Notes: generated by a model not told the origin, from the sequence alone. A stretch of DNA of 64,000 bases from Ypsolopha sequella (GCA_934047225.1 OW203992.1:12513501-12577500), one strand, 5' to 3'. Positions 1 through 11,439 are shown, numbered from the stretch's first letter. Numbers and translations are program-made.

Positions 1-207
1 AGCGAATCAAAAGGTGCTTGAAAAAATAAGGTTTGCACGTCCTATGTTGATACTTACATGAGTCAGCCTGATTTCACCCACTCTACCCTCGACATACCCT
101 CTTTCGTAATTTTTTCTGTTTATAGTCATCCAAAATATAAACATCATTTATAATTGTCGTATAAAATTAATTTATTGTTTCCAATTGTTTTTGCCTGAGG
201 ATGTCGA

Positions 208-581
208 TTAAGGTGGATGGTCCAAGGCAATTTTCATACAAACTTGTGGGAACCAATAACGACGGCAGGCATATTATTATTTCATTTTGTTACTTTTTCC
301 TATACGTTCCATTAATTTGACACCCGCGAATAATCAGTTTTTTTTACAAACGAACTGTTTTACAATCAAATTTTGCTATTTAGAACTTTTGTAATGTGTG
401 GAAGTTTTAAACAGCAAAATTAAATTGTAAAAGCATTTTGTTTGTAAAAAAACTGATTATTCGCGAGTACAACATTTTTGAACGTGTAGAAAAAAGTAAC
501 AGAACGAAACTATACTGGTTTTGTCGTCATTTTTCGTTCCCACAAGTTCATATAAAAATTGCCTTGGACCATCCATCTTAA
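208..581. mobile_element. Palindromic MITE bounded by TTAA
   Basis: The two ends are inverted copies. After TTAA (208-211) the sequence reads GGTGGATGGTCCAAGGCAA, and its reverse complement stands just before TTAA (578-581) with one mismatch. The inverted match continues inward over roughly 40 bp and resumes around 330-350 and 447-470, so most of the 374 bp folds back on itself. No ORF is present. TTAA at both edges fits a TTAA target duplication, as piggyBac-type transposases make; that assignment is inference. Confidence 0.75.
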
Positions 582-657
582 ATCTATGAAACCGGAGAAG
601 ACTTTTCTAAAAAATGTATAAGTGGAGCAAAGTACAAACATTTTCAATATAAATATT

Positions 658-756
658 ATTAGAGTGCAATACAAACTAGAAAAGATCAATCAGAAACAAA
701 CCCAAAGACAAGAATATGAAAAAATTTCCCGGGCCAGGATTCAAACCTGCGACCTC
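658..756 (-). mobile_element. SINE copy, minus strand, head truncated
   Basis: Nearly the exact reverse complement of 833-932. It contains the body of the tRNA-derived SINE and the end of its tRNA-like head, including a reversed B box near 738-750 with one change. The 5' part of the tRNA-like head is missing. It faces the intact copy head to head across 76 bases. Confidence 0.7.
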
Positions 757-796
757 TAAAAATAACAGTGGACAAGTATGATGGAAGAATTCACCA

Positions 797-932
797 GTCT
801 GGGTGGCGCAATTGGTAGCGCGCTTGTCTTCAAGAGGTCGCAGGTTCGAATCCTGGCCCGGGGAATTTTTTCATATTCTTGCCTTTGGGTTTGTTTCTGA
901 TTGATCTTTTCTAGTTTGTATTGCACTCTAAT
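797..932 (+). mobile_element. tRNA-derived SINE, plus strand
   Basis: The head (797-863) is tRNA-like: an A box TGGCGCAATTGG at 804-815 and a B box GGTTCGAATCC at 843-853, the two internal pol III promoter elements. The D arm is convincing but the anticodon arm is about three bases short, so it is not a functional tRNA. The body runs to about 932 and matches 658-756 in inverse orientation. Confidence 0.7.
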
Positions 933-1880
933 GATATTTAGAGTATTCATAGCGATGGATTTCGCAAAAATAAACATAATCATTTTCAATATCTTTCTAT
1001 TATTATTAAATTGTGCCATCAAGAAGTGACAACATACCTACATCATCAATCACTTATAAAATAAAGAAAATATACGATGCAGACGATAAACATGTATTAA
1101 TATATTTAATACAAATTCGTCATCTAAGAATACACGCCTAATTCCCAAAGGAAGGGCAAGATTCCATCATATTGGAACACATTTGAATGTTCGTTTATCT
1201 GATTGATAAATCCCCTTAGAATCTTTTTAAAATTTATGATACAATGGAAGATAATAAAGTACCATATTACTATAACGATAAATACGAATGTTTTTTGTGG
1301 TCTGTTTTTTTTTTTTTTAGTTTATTTTTTCATAGATAAATTTACTTACATTTTGAAGAATTTAAAGCCATCCGACTAAAACCACATGGTTTATGCGCGG
1401 TATGGCGATATACTAGTCTATATTGAATTATTAATCAATGATATTCAAAGCCCCACTTACGAGTAAGTAACTGAGTACGAAAATAAAAATAAAGTTAGGT
1501 ACTTAAATATTAATATCATTTTATGAAAGCACACACAATCTCGATATTAAACACACTTTTTATACGAAACTCTCTCGACCTTTAGCTATGAAAATTATCA
1601 AAGAAAAGAAGAACACAGAGTGATTTGTAATTTCAATTGAATCTTTTATGTAAATAAAAAGAAAAGTGTTTTTGTGGAAGATTATGTTTGGTTTACGTCT
1701 TCATCGCAAGCATAAGCAAAAAAAACAAAGAGCGAGATCCTTTGTCAAATAATTTTATAATAAATCCAATGTCAAGACAAAATGCCATCACATGCCTCAA
1801 AAAATTTATTTTGAAGTGAAAGTATTTCGTTAGAAAAAACATATTGCTGTATCTCAGTGAATGAAAAGTACCATTACCTA
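933..1880. other. No gene seen
   Basis: AT-rich sequence with a poly-T run near 1304-1318. I see no ORF of interest, repeat pair or structured element here. Confidence 0.5.
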
Positions 1881-2560
1881 AACTAAACGGTAAAGGAACT
1901 TGGCCAACACGACGTGCCTGTAGCCAAAGTGTTTCGAAGGAACTTGGCTAACACGAATGTAGCCAACGTGGTTCCAAGGTGCGAGAAGGTTTAAGCAAAT
2001 TCGGTGAGGCTCGGTGGGAGGCGACGCGACGTTCTGATCGTAAATTTACATGGATAAACATTAATTAAATTAAGACAGCAATAAATGATTAATTACAGCT
2101 TAAATTCTAATATAAATAAACCGCTCCCGAGAAATAAGTTAAAGTGCTGATTTGTAGCAGATGCCTCGGCGTCATATTTTTATTTTTTGATATCTGTATA
2201 TGAGTGTAACATCTGTCTGTTTGTATGTTCTCTTTAACAATGATTAATATTAGTTTTAGGCGTGGTTTTGGTAAGGTTTTTTTATTATATTACGCTGTGA
2301 TTATTATAGGAGCTCGGCTAAGCAGTCACTTTTTAAGTGTATTTACTTTACGCAAATCACATGACGGATTTCAACGCATTTAGGATGGGTTCACAGCTCT
2401 GCGCGTATGGTCCGCATGGATTTTCCGCATACGGGCCGCCGCGTCGCATAGAGTTCGCAGTGTGCTGCAATGAATGTTCAGTTTGTGATGGTTATGATGC
2501 CGTAATACGAACTGCCAATAAATTGGAAAAAGTATACCGAAGTGAGAAATAATAGATTTT
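1881..2560. other. Unassigned sequence with short duplicated motif
   Basis: The word AAGGAACTTGGC occurs twice (near 1893 and 1938), each followed by an AACACGA-type sequence. A GC-rich patch at 2395-2480 has inverted copies of a GCGTATGG-like word. No gene is supported. Confidence 0.4.
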
Positions 2561-3778
2561 CATACAACTTCGTTTCCGGTTTGTCCGGGCTTCACGCGGA
2601 GCTACCCGCGAATATACATTCGACTAGAGGCAGAAATTCAAATCAGCATTTACAGATCCACAAGTAAAAGACGTGTTATTTAAAAACGAAATTCATTGAT
2701 TGAATTACGTTAATGAATTACGTTAATAACGGAGCTCTAATGAAGAATAAAGCTAGAAAACTGAAACTATTTTAACAGACAACCTTACACAGACGACAGT
2801 AAATTATGAGTTTAAACAATATTTATTCATATATGACGAATATGACTCAACTGATAGCTGGATAATGTAAAATAATACATTAAATACTTGCTCAGTACTT
2901 TGAATATTATAAGAGTGCATTACATTACTCGAAAATCCACATTTTTTAAATTTCGTATTGCATGGGTGGAATTACTTTGAAGCGATATATTTTCTCAGTC
3001 GATTTTGAAGTCCGTAATTTGAAGTATTAATGTTAATAATTATTAATGATTATTATTCTTGTTAAATTTTATTTTGTAATCATTTAATACTATCTTATAT
3101 CGAATTGTACAACGAATAAGTTTTAACTGTAATGTTGTACATTTTAAATAAATAAATATTATGATTAACTTTTTGCTTTTTATGGTTCCGCACTAAAACC
3201 GTTATATCAGTTATATGACTCGTTTGTCTCTAATACATGATATGAATAATATCCTTGTGCATAAATAGTTATTATTACTTCTCCAGACCTAGTCAAGGGG
3301 TTTTTGTCTCGAAAACTACATTGGTGTTTCTTATATTTATTAAATATATTTATCGATGTGCGATATATTTTTATTCAACATACGCCCTTCTCCGTTGTTT
3401 ATTAACAAAGGCGCAAGTGAAATTAGATTTTGTTAAGGTGTAATTAATTTGGTTCCATGTCGAAGGCTTCAACAATTGAAACTGCAACAAGCGATTCCGC
3501 CCCGGTCGGTGTCCGTACACAGCCCACTGATTGAATCTGCTCAGACCAGACCGAAGCTATGACCGAAGTCTGCTTTTAATTGGAGCAGTGGAATTTTGAA
3601 CTTTAATGCGATGAATGGGCATTGGCTACACATTTGGTTTAAGAGATAAGCTTCGATTGATAGCTGTGACTACGTTTGTGGTGCTTTAAGACTGCTGTTG
3701 TCATACAAAACGTGTAAAATTCTAATAAATTCCAACCTTAAAAATCAAATGGAATTTCGCAGTCTTTTAATTCTTTTT
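2561..3778. other. No gene seen
   Basis: AT-rich sequence without recognisable coding or repeat structure. The short ORFs in it are of chance length. Confidence 0.5.
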
Positions 3779-4168
3779 CAATGCAAGTGCTCGTAAAGGC
3801 CCACTGTTTATGCATCAAAACCGAACAGAAAGTCGATTATTTTGCCCTAGGGCTTTATTATTATTATTTTTTTATTCATTTACAATGGTTGGCTAACCTG
3901 CAGCCTTTCCTGTGTACCATAAACGTTATACTTTTTTTTCACTGTTTAACGGCTCTGGATACAGTCCTTTTGAGCTAATTATAATTTAAAGTTCACAAGA
4001 TTATATTTGTTTTATTTTCTCACACTATGCATTAAAAACGTAGTATGATACACGGGCGTAAGAGCAATAAACTACTCGGTTACGTTTAAAACACTCGCTA
4101 CGCTCGTGTTTTAAATCGTCCTCGTAATTTATTCCTATGCGCCCTTGTAGCATAAACTACTATTATTT
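3779..4168 (+). repeat. Repeat family A, copy 1
   Basis: This matches 26939-27303 (inverted) over nearly its whole length and the 3' part of 44633-45001. Diagnostic words are GTGCTCGTAAAGGCCCAC near the start and a long imperfect hairpin at 4053-4143 built around the palindrome CACTCGCTACGCTCGTG. It is non-coding; a non-autonomous DNA element is the likeliest explanation. Confidence 0.7.
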
Positions 4169-4390
4169 TTCTCGTTACTTCTACTTTATGATTAAAATTC
4201 ATTTGTACTTGTTTCAGGTTTATTTAAAATTTTGCTCTCGACCAGTTTCGGTAATTTGTCCATTTTCAAGGGATACTGAACTAAGTATATGGTTCCATCC
4301 TTCAGCTTCAAAAAGGTCTTTCCAAGATTAAGTCACTCTTGGCGATCCTCTTGGAAGAAATTCACACATGCTGGGCAGGCGGGTTGGGAG

Positions 4391-4421
4391 CGCGGTGACG
4401 CTGCTGCCCGCCACAAGTCTG
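4391..4421 (-). repeat. Fragment shared with the RLE relic upstream region
   Basis: The sequence GTGACGCTGCTGCCCGCCAC followed by AAGTCTGT recurs in diverged form at 55896-55927, just upstream of the zinc-finger relic at 55710-55850. It may be a leftover of that retrotransposon's 5' end; orientation is inferred from that copy. Confidence 0.35.
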
Positions 4422-4698
4422 TCTTATATAAGAGCAGCAGGTAATTGGGGATGGGCTCGTAGGTAGCCCACCGGCATAGGACCGATTGATACCGTATCAA
4501 TCGAGTAGATATGCCTGTTTGAGAGCTGTCCTCTAACTAATTATTCGGGGGGGTTTGCGAGTAAGATGTACGTACCTCCACAGTTGAGCCCAGCATCAGC
4601 TCTGCCACATAGTTTATGGCTCGTCGTATCAATATTCTAGCATTCCTAAATCCCTTATAAATTGTGTAATAACCGAAACGGGTCCGACGTTAGGTGTG
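4422..4698. other. GC-richer unassigned stretch before a LINE tail
   Basis: It contains a small hairpin around GACCGATTGATACCGTATCA. It may be LINE-derived because it directly precedes the LINE 3' end, but no second copy exists in the window to prove this. Confidence 0.3.
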
Positions 4699-5104
4699 TA
4701 AGTTTCTTGCCCGTTCTTCTTAGCAAGACTAATCGAATGGGCGGAGGTAGGCATGTATTTATATATGTAACCTTATTGGTATGTAGTATATATTTGGTCG
4801 GCCGCCTGGATTCGTGCTGGGGGCTTGGTTGGTGATCATTGAACCTTGTTCCTGGTCCCTGGCCGGGTCTCCGATGTGGGTTCGGGCGGTTGATTGGATT
4901 TCACCTTGTATAATATAAATTTTACCTATAATTTTAATCGTATATATATTGCTACATAAATTAAATAAACCTTTAATCGAGTTTATGTACATTAATTATT
5001 TTATTACATATATTTTTTTTATAAGATTAAATTTTGACTTGTGAAACGTGTATATTATATACCTTCTTTGCAAAATAAACTATTTGAATTTTGAATTTTG
5101 AATT
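4699..5104 (+). mobile_element. LINE 3'-end fragment, copy 1
   Basis: Shares about 400 bp with 55235-55640: both begin near AGTTTCTTGCCC, include a GGTCCCTGGCCGGGTCTCCG stretch, and end AAATAAACTATTTGAATTTTG with short tandem TTGAATTT units. A same-orientation pair with identical tails is typical of 5'-truncated non-LTR elements. No reverse transcriptase remains, so the clade is unknown. Confidence 0.7.
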
Positions 5105-5870
5105 TGAAATAAACCTGTGAAAAAAATGCAAGCAATTTCAAGTGTTAGTTATTTAAATTATGATTATATCTAGTAGCAAAATATATCAGCTTGCCGTTAA
5201 ACTATGTAATAACAACACGTGACAATAATTTATTTCATCAATTGGAACTCGAAAATTTGGTCACCTTAATAAAGGTTTGAAAATATTATAGAAGTACATA
5301 AAAAAAAAAGTTTTCTTGAACCTTCTGGTTTTCTTTGAAGAGACCATACAAGTAATACTTGACCAGCAAAACATAACTTTAAATTGGTTGAGAGAACCTC
5401 TTCTTATCTCATATTGGTGTTCTTGATTAGTCGTACAGTAGTGTTAGAAACGTTCATACTCGAACAAAGCCAAAAGGGTCCTACTTTTATTGCTATTTAT
5501 CAATACAAAGGTCCTGCGACTATACCTAATTAATTACTTATCATTGGTATATAATTATGTATGTTGTGTGATTTTAGTAGGATTTATTCGCTACGTCTAC
5601 GCTACGTCTTCCTAGCCGTCTAGCAGTCGTAGCAAACGACTGCGAAATCAAACCTCATTTTTTTTTATTTGTGCATGATACAAGTATCATTGAACAATTT
5701 ATCCCTTCATTATAAGGTTATATTTCAATTCATATTTCAGGTTTTTAAATTTTTCTTCTTTTTGTCTCTTAATCTGTTTGTGTAATATAATAACTTGAAT
5801 TTTTTGTTTATTCTAATTACATAATATTCTAATTATAATAAATATGTAAATGTGTTAAAAGGTATAATAA
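5105..5870. other. No gene seen
   Basis: AT-rich sequence; nothing supported. Confidence 0.5.
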
Positions 5871-6107
5871 TCTGCCCCTCTATTTTGTATCTTTAGTTGC
5901 CAACTGGACTAGGTGCCTATCATCAAAAACATAGCTAAAACGGAACTTTCAAAATTGTCTTTAGTGGGTATTGAACTATTTATGAACTGTGTCGTCACTT
6001 CAAGTGAGAACATATCCTTAGAGAATCGGAATTCGATAGTATATCTATGTCTTTGATGATAGGCACCCAGTCCAGATGGCAACTAAAGATACATAATAGG
6101 CCCTCTG
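5871..6107 (+). mobile_element. Palindromic element family P1, copy 1
   Basis: The arms are inverted: TGTATCTTTAGTTGCCA near 5886 and TGGCAACTAAAGATACA near 6077. The same element appears reversed at 48942-49169. It has no coding capacity, so it is a MITE or foldback element. Confidence 0.75.
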
Positions 6108-7854
6108 GACTTGTAATGAATATTACTAATAAAAATATGTCTATATCTATGTCTATATTTTTGCTGTTATGTTTACTGCAATAAGAGGGACAATTGAAAA
6201 TTGGGTAGGTTTCCATCCATTTAAAACTTTTTAATTGGCAATTCCTTAATAATATATTCTGTGATTGGCAAGATAACGGGTAAGAATTTTTTTTGAGGAA
6301 ATTGTCAAGAGGTCTTGTAATTGGAGGAACTAGTGAAAAAGAATCTACTCGTTATGAACAGAAAATCACTTGTACTATCCTAAGAATTTATTTAGAAGTT
6401 CCTGACCGGTTTCGTCTTTATGGCATTATAAAGGAATTATGAAAAGATTTTAATTTACAAAATTTTTAATTTTAGGAACTCTAGGTTTTCAGTTTAATTT
6501 GTCATTTTAGTTCATATTAATTTTATATAAATTCATCAGTCAGTGCGATCAATGACACTCCTGATCATTGATTTTCTGATTTTCTATTCATAATGTATTC
6601 CAAGTTCCACCAAGTGCCAAGTAAGTAAGTAAGTAAGTAAGTAAATCGTTTATTTGTGAGAAATGGGTTTAAAATTATAATGGATGTTACATATAATTAC
6701 AGTCCCAACAAATTCAACCATGCCATGGCGTACAAATATTTGGTTGTATATTTAAATCATGCACTAAAAAAAAACAAATTGAGAATAATTATAATTATGA
6801 AATACATAAAAACAACATAAAGTACAAGAAATACATAAAGTACAACAAGAAATACATAAAGTCAACTACATAAAAACAACAATCAACAGCATAACCATTC
6901 ATATCTCTCGTGTTGCGAAATGAAAAAATACACGAAAGTTACAAAATTGCTATTGAAACTCGTTTAATTACTTGAACGAGTACATAATACCAGAGATAAT
7001 CTCCGCTAAACATCCTTATTGATGCTTTACCTCTTATGTAAACAAATATACTAGTGCCTAAAAGTACTCTTTCGTATACTCGTTTGTAGATTTTGAATTT
7101 ATAGGTTTTTAAACCACTCACAAAGTAACATTTTTTTAAAAAACAACAGTATGGAATTTGTGTTAAAAAACGAGTAGTATGGATTGATGATCAAAATAGT
7201 TTTCAGCGGCGGACCATGACATTTATCGTGTCGAGTTTATCGTATCAACCGAGCGTGAACAGGGGCCTACCAGATATTCTGTACAGTATAAATCAAGCCT
7301 CAAAATGCCTTTCGGCTACTTGGAATAGAATTTATTATAGCTTGGTTTAATAGTCTAAATATTTTGGACCACGTGTAGTATGTTATCGGATTAGCCATGC
7401 AAGTAAGCCTGTTATGTAAGCGATATTGGAAAAGTTAGTAAAGAGCTGAGGATTAGGCAACTTACAGACGACAAGGATAAGACGAGACGGTACGTTTACT
7501 TGTGTCTTAATAAAAGGCTTTATTGTACACTAGTGGACGCCCCGCGGCGTTGCTCGTGTAGATCCCGTTTCTTCAGATCCTGTGGAAATTTCGAAAAATC
7601 CGGCCTTAATCCTTGTCTGTATTATAAAAGAAACTACTTTCTAAGAAGTACTTTCTGTAAAATAAAATTGAGAAACCGAAAAAAAAAAGCTCTTGTTTCA
7701 TACATTTTGGTCGGGTAGCTATGTAACTTTTGTATGGAACAGCTGATTTTTTCTTTGCAATTCGAGCGTATAAGTTGCTCGTCTAGACGAGTACTATCGC
7801 CAGTTTCCGGCTTCCGCAACTTCATCTTAACACCCAGTATATATGACAAAACAG
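6108..7854. other. Unassigned AT-rich DNA with a microsatellite
   Basis: An AAGT tandem run lies at 6619-6644. Around 7690-7780 a stretch containing CATACATTTTGG loosely resembles the middle of the foldback family at 13889-14148. Nothing else is supported. Confidence 0.4.
6619..6644. repeat. AAGT microsatellite
   Basis: About six perfect GTAA/AAGT units in tandem. Confidence 0.9.
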
Positions 7855-7888
7855 TGGTAGCTCAGCTGGTAGGATGCCGGACTTTTTA
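7853..7888 (+). repeat. tRNA-like SINE head fragment
   Basis: GTGGTAGCTCAGCTGGTAGG resembles a tRNA D-arm and pol III A box. No B box follows, so it is only a short SINE remnant. Confidence 0.4.
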
Positions 7889-8324
7889 TAGCGTACACTT
7901 ATTTCACGTGTAGTTATGTCCAACTATCTTAAGTTAACACTTACAATCCATTAAACTCTATATATCCAAAGGGTCTAATAAAATTGGTAGCACAACTTTT
8001 TGAATAATTTAGTATTGGTAATTTTTTTTGTTTTTATTCCTACACATGTGCTGTAAGACCTACTTGTGAAAGGAATTTCAACTTCCTAAATCAACTGGAT
8101 ATAAGTTTTGATGGTGAGCCAATTTGTATGAAATTGATTACGTAAAGGGCAATAACTTTTTTTCGCGTTGAGTTAAAAGCGTGATTTGGGGTCGTATACT
8201 TCTGTAGGAGTTATTAGTTTTAAATTTATATCTCCCACGGAGCCTGAGAAAAAAGATCAGACAAAGGGACAGACGGACAACAAATTGATACTATAAGGGT
8301 TCCGTTTATTCAATTCGCTTCGAT

Positions 8325-8750
8325 TAAATTATGTTAAGGTGTGTTAATTCCAAAACCATTTCGAGATTTAGGTGTAATAAGCCGTATTTTAGAACTTGTG
8401 GTCTAAAAAACCTTATGATGATGAATATTTTTACGAAAAAGCTGCAACTTCCATTTGCCTTCCTGTGACGTCACTTGAGAAATGGCTGTTTAGAAATGTA
8501 TAATTTTGCTATCAAGATAAATTTTTAATAATTTGCTTCCAACTGATTTGACAGATGAATGACAGATGAGTAGACAGACAGAGACAGACCACTTTTTTAT
8601 AAGCAATCACACATCACAATCAGTATAATGTCTAAATTTCTCAAATGACATCATATCGGACAATTGTTTAAAAATCATAAAAAATTAATGGTTATATAGT
8701 TAATATACCAAAATAATGAAAACTATGTCCTAAAATGGCGTATACGCTAC
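8325..8750 (+). repeat. Repeat family C, copy 1
   Basis: Matches 59274-59745 over about 430 bp, and 61755-61972 over its second half. Shared marks are GTGACGTCACTTGAG followed by TGGCTGTTTAGAAATG, and AAGCAATCACACATCAC. The TGACGTCA words near each side are inverted relative to each other. Non-coding. Confidence 0.75.
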
Positions 8751-8797
8751 GAAAAAAAAAACTGGAACCCTAAAAACCCTATAAATGTTAAATAGAT

Positions 8798-8950
8798 GCC
8801 TCTACGGCCAACTGGTTGAGCTTTCGCCTGCTAATCTGGAGGTAGTGGTTCAATTCCCGTGGTGCACATATTTTGTGCTCGGTTAAGGCGGGGTTGTCCC
8901 AACTTTGTCTCCTTTCAAACTCATTATAACGATGGGACTACATAACAGAA
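8798..8950 (+). mobile_element. tRNA-derived SINE
   Basis: The tRNA-like head at 8798-8870 has an A-box-like ACGGCCAACTGGTTGAG and a B-box-like GGTTCAATTCC. The head resembles the Ser-type head of the SINE at 11780. The body is short and ends in an AT-rich region. Confidence 0.55.
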
Positions 8951-9089
8951 TTTCGTATAAGGTTATATTTTGAAACTAATGCCGCGTCTTCACGCCAATA
9001 TCCAGGAAAACTATGATGTAATTGATGTATCTGGCCTTTTATATTATGTACCTTGTCAGGTATTGTTTAACTATACACAAATAGTATAT

Positions 9090-9736
9090 CCGATTCTGAA
9101 GGCTTTAATTTTAGTTTTAGTGCTGTCAAAACTTAATTTTCTTTATCGCAAAAAATCCTTAAGATGGCTCCGTCGGAATAATTAGCAACTAGATTCGTGG
9201 TGGATGAAATTTCAAACAAAACCATATTAAAATAAAGTCCTTATCAGCTCGCACTGCAACATGGCTGCTACGTCAGTCGCTACGGCTGACAAGTGTGAAA
9301 ATAGTGTGTTTTTAATTTATTTTATCTAAAATAAAACTAATTTCCAAGAACTGAGAAAACCAAGTCATTTTATATTATTTTGTCTAGAAGTTTATAAATT
9401 TTCATACCGTTTCGATAAAAACTGCAGCAGTTATGTTGTTACAAGTGAACAAGAAATCGAGAAATAAGGGTAAACTTGGAATTTTATTGCTTCACTTCTG
9501 TATATTATAATGAAATTCAGGAAAAACCACATCACTGTTTGTATCATGCAGATTACTATGTATTTTTCGTCTTTTGAAAAATGCTATAGTTACCATATAA
9601 AATGGTTACAAATTTACTTAGTTCAAGGTCGTTGGCGTTGGTAGAAGCCTTAAGTGTAAGACTTGGAAGCTAAATTACTTTGGAAAAAAATAATTTTTGA
9701 CAACACTAAAACTCAAATTAAAGCCTTTAGAATCGG
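9090..9736 (+). mobile_element. Inverted-repeat element carrying repeat family H
   Basis: Terminal arms of about 48 bp are inverted: CGATTCTGAAGGCTTTAATT at 9091 against AATTAAAGCCTTTAGAATCG at 9717-9735. The interior 9165-9655 recurs inverted at 38994-39488, including words such as TAGAAGTTTATAAATTTTCA in diverged form. There is no ORF. It fits a non-autonomous DNA transposon. Confidence 0.6.
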
Positions 9737-9769
9737 CTTTACTGTTTTTGTAGGCCACGCGAAGACGAT

Positions 9770-9895
9770 ACTTTTGATGGTCGTAGAAATAGGACATAAT
9801 TAGACATATATGGACACAGGACACTCCTGCAATCTATTACGAAACAAACAAACTCGTGTCCCAATGTCCCACATTATGTGACAGTTGCACAAAAT
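9770..9895 (+). repeat. Repeat family I, copy 1
   Basis: Begins with TTTTGATGGTCGTAGA and ends with ATTATGTGACAGTTGCAC. The same arrangement occurs at 47067-47190, inverted at 32025-32172, and in part at 26480-26580. Confidence 0.65.
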
Positions 9896-10043
9896 TCAAT
9901 TATGTTACCTTAATACTCGTCATCATCTTATTTTCATTGTAATAAGTTAATAACTTTAAAAATATAGGTACATGAAAAGCTAATTAAATTTTATTAGAAA
10001 TACTATTAGGTACGCTTCCACTTAAATATTATAGTAAAACTTC

Positions 10044-10067
10044 AGACCTAATAAAAATTAGGTCTGG
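10044..10067. repeat. Short perfect hairpin
   Basis: CAGACCTAAT and ATTAGGTCTG are separated by four bases. No adjacent gene suggests a role. Confidence 0.5.
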
Positions 10068-10149
10068 GAATAAGACATAGAAAATACTTCAAACCAAAAA
10101 TTGTTGTAGAATATATAAAATATACAAAAATAATATACATAAAAATCTA

Positions 10150-10505
10150 TATATCGTCACGATATGAATCTCCGAGGGGGTGTCAGAGGTGTTCCGACTG
10201 TGAACTATGAAATGCAAGTCACAGTCCACACTCGGTACACCCGCGTTTCACCGACGATTATTACGTCCCAACGTGATGAGTGGTGAGCTTCATCGCCGTA
10301 CTTCGGGCGCAAATATACGCTTTTTTTTAGGGCATGCAGGTTTTCTTACGATGTTTTCTTTCACCGTTCGGCAAGTGGTAGGTAAAAATAAAAACTATGC
10401 ACCTAAATTCCGAAAAACTCATTGGTGCATGCCTGACCGAAGATCGAACCTGGATCTCAAGATTGAGAGGCCAGCGTTCTACGCCATAGCTACCGCCGCT
10501 TCAGT
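10150..10505 (-). mobile_element. Lepidopteran-type tRNA-derived SINE
   Basis: Read on the minus strand, a tRNA-like head (about 10502-10438) with a B box GGTTCGATCTT is followed by CTACCACTTGCCGAACGGTG and AAACCTGCATGCCC. I recognise this body from many moth and butterfly genomes. The 3' part (GAGTGTGGACTGTGACTT region) is shared with the plus-strand SINE ending near 12058. Confidence 0.8.
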
Positions 10506-11056
10506 TCTTCTTACAGAAACCATTTAAAATTAAAAGGACGGAGCTTTTTGCTTTTTTAAAACATCTACGTTATGCTTATTGAAAGAGGTTCTGTAAACAA
10601 GATTTCAAAGTAGATAACCGGGTTCTATTTAAGGCTTCGTCTTGTTTTCCGGTTGGGTGTTCAAGCCCCGGGCAAAGGATAGAATCAAGTTAACAGAAAT
10701 TCGATACCTAAACAAAAAGGATTACTTACATTTTAGAATTACGTGACCGTGAGTATCGAAATTATTTTCCGCTATAAAACGCTTTTGTACAGAAGAAAAT
10801 GTTTTGTAAATGAGCGATAAAATTAAGCTTCTATTATGGTAATGAGTAAAGCAACGATCACCACTGAAATGTTTTCATAGCGCGGAAAGATGAACTTTAT
10901 TCGTGGAAGTAGGTACTTTGGTTGAAAACTTTCGTCACTAGTTTCTTTAACTTAAAATTCTTGATGGAACTGCATCACAATTTTCGCTTTGTTTTCAAAC
11001 TTTCTTCCCAAGTACTTTGAGACAATTTCCATTATTTTTTTGTCATAATAAAACTG
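10506..11056. other. No gene seen
   Basis: Nothing supported apart from scattered short ORFs. Confidence 0.45.
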
Positions 11057-11217
11057 GGGCTCTACCGCGTAATTCTCATTTGTATCAACTTCAAGCAAAT
11101 GCATGCGAAATTCAACGCGTGCAAAAGAGATGGCATGTTAGGCGGGCGTCGTCACACGCACGACAAATTTCAATCTCAAGTTGATGTTGATGAAAATGAG
11201 AATTACGCGGTAGACCC
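11057..11217 (+). mobile_element. GGGTCTACCGCG-terminus MITE, copy 1
   Basis: The ends are inverted: CTCTACCGCGTAATTCTCAT at 11060 and ATGAGAATTACGCGGTAGAC at 11196-11215. A near-identical copy lies at 60359-60518, and the last 17 bases of the window begin another. It is about 160 bp and non-coding. Confidence 0.8.
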
Positions 11218-11439
11218 ACTGCTTACTTACCAAGTATAATGTCTAAAGCCTTGATTAAAATTTGAAATTCATGAAGCATATCGTTTTGCTTCTGCGCTCA
11301 CAGAGCAAGGGTTTCATGCAATAAACTAGCAAAACATAAAACCGAAAGTTACGACAAAATAATTGTGTTTCCATTTGAACGTGTGAGTGGGTCCAGTAAC
11401 GAACGAGGCGGGCGATTGAAGCGGACCGCGAAACCTTTA

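Noticed and set aside
797..863. Functional tRNA gene
   Set aside because: Anticodon arm is about three bases short and a SINE body follows directly.
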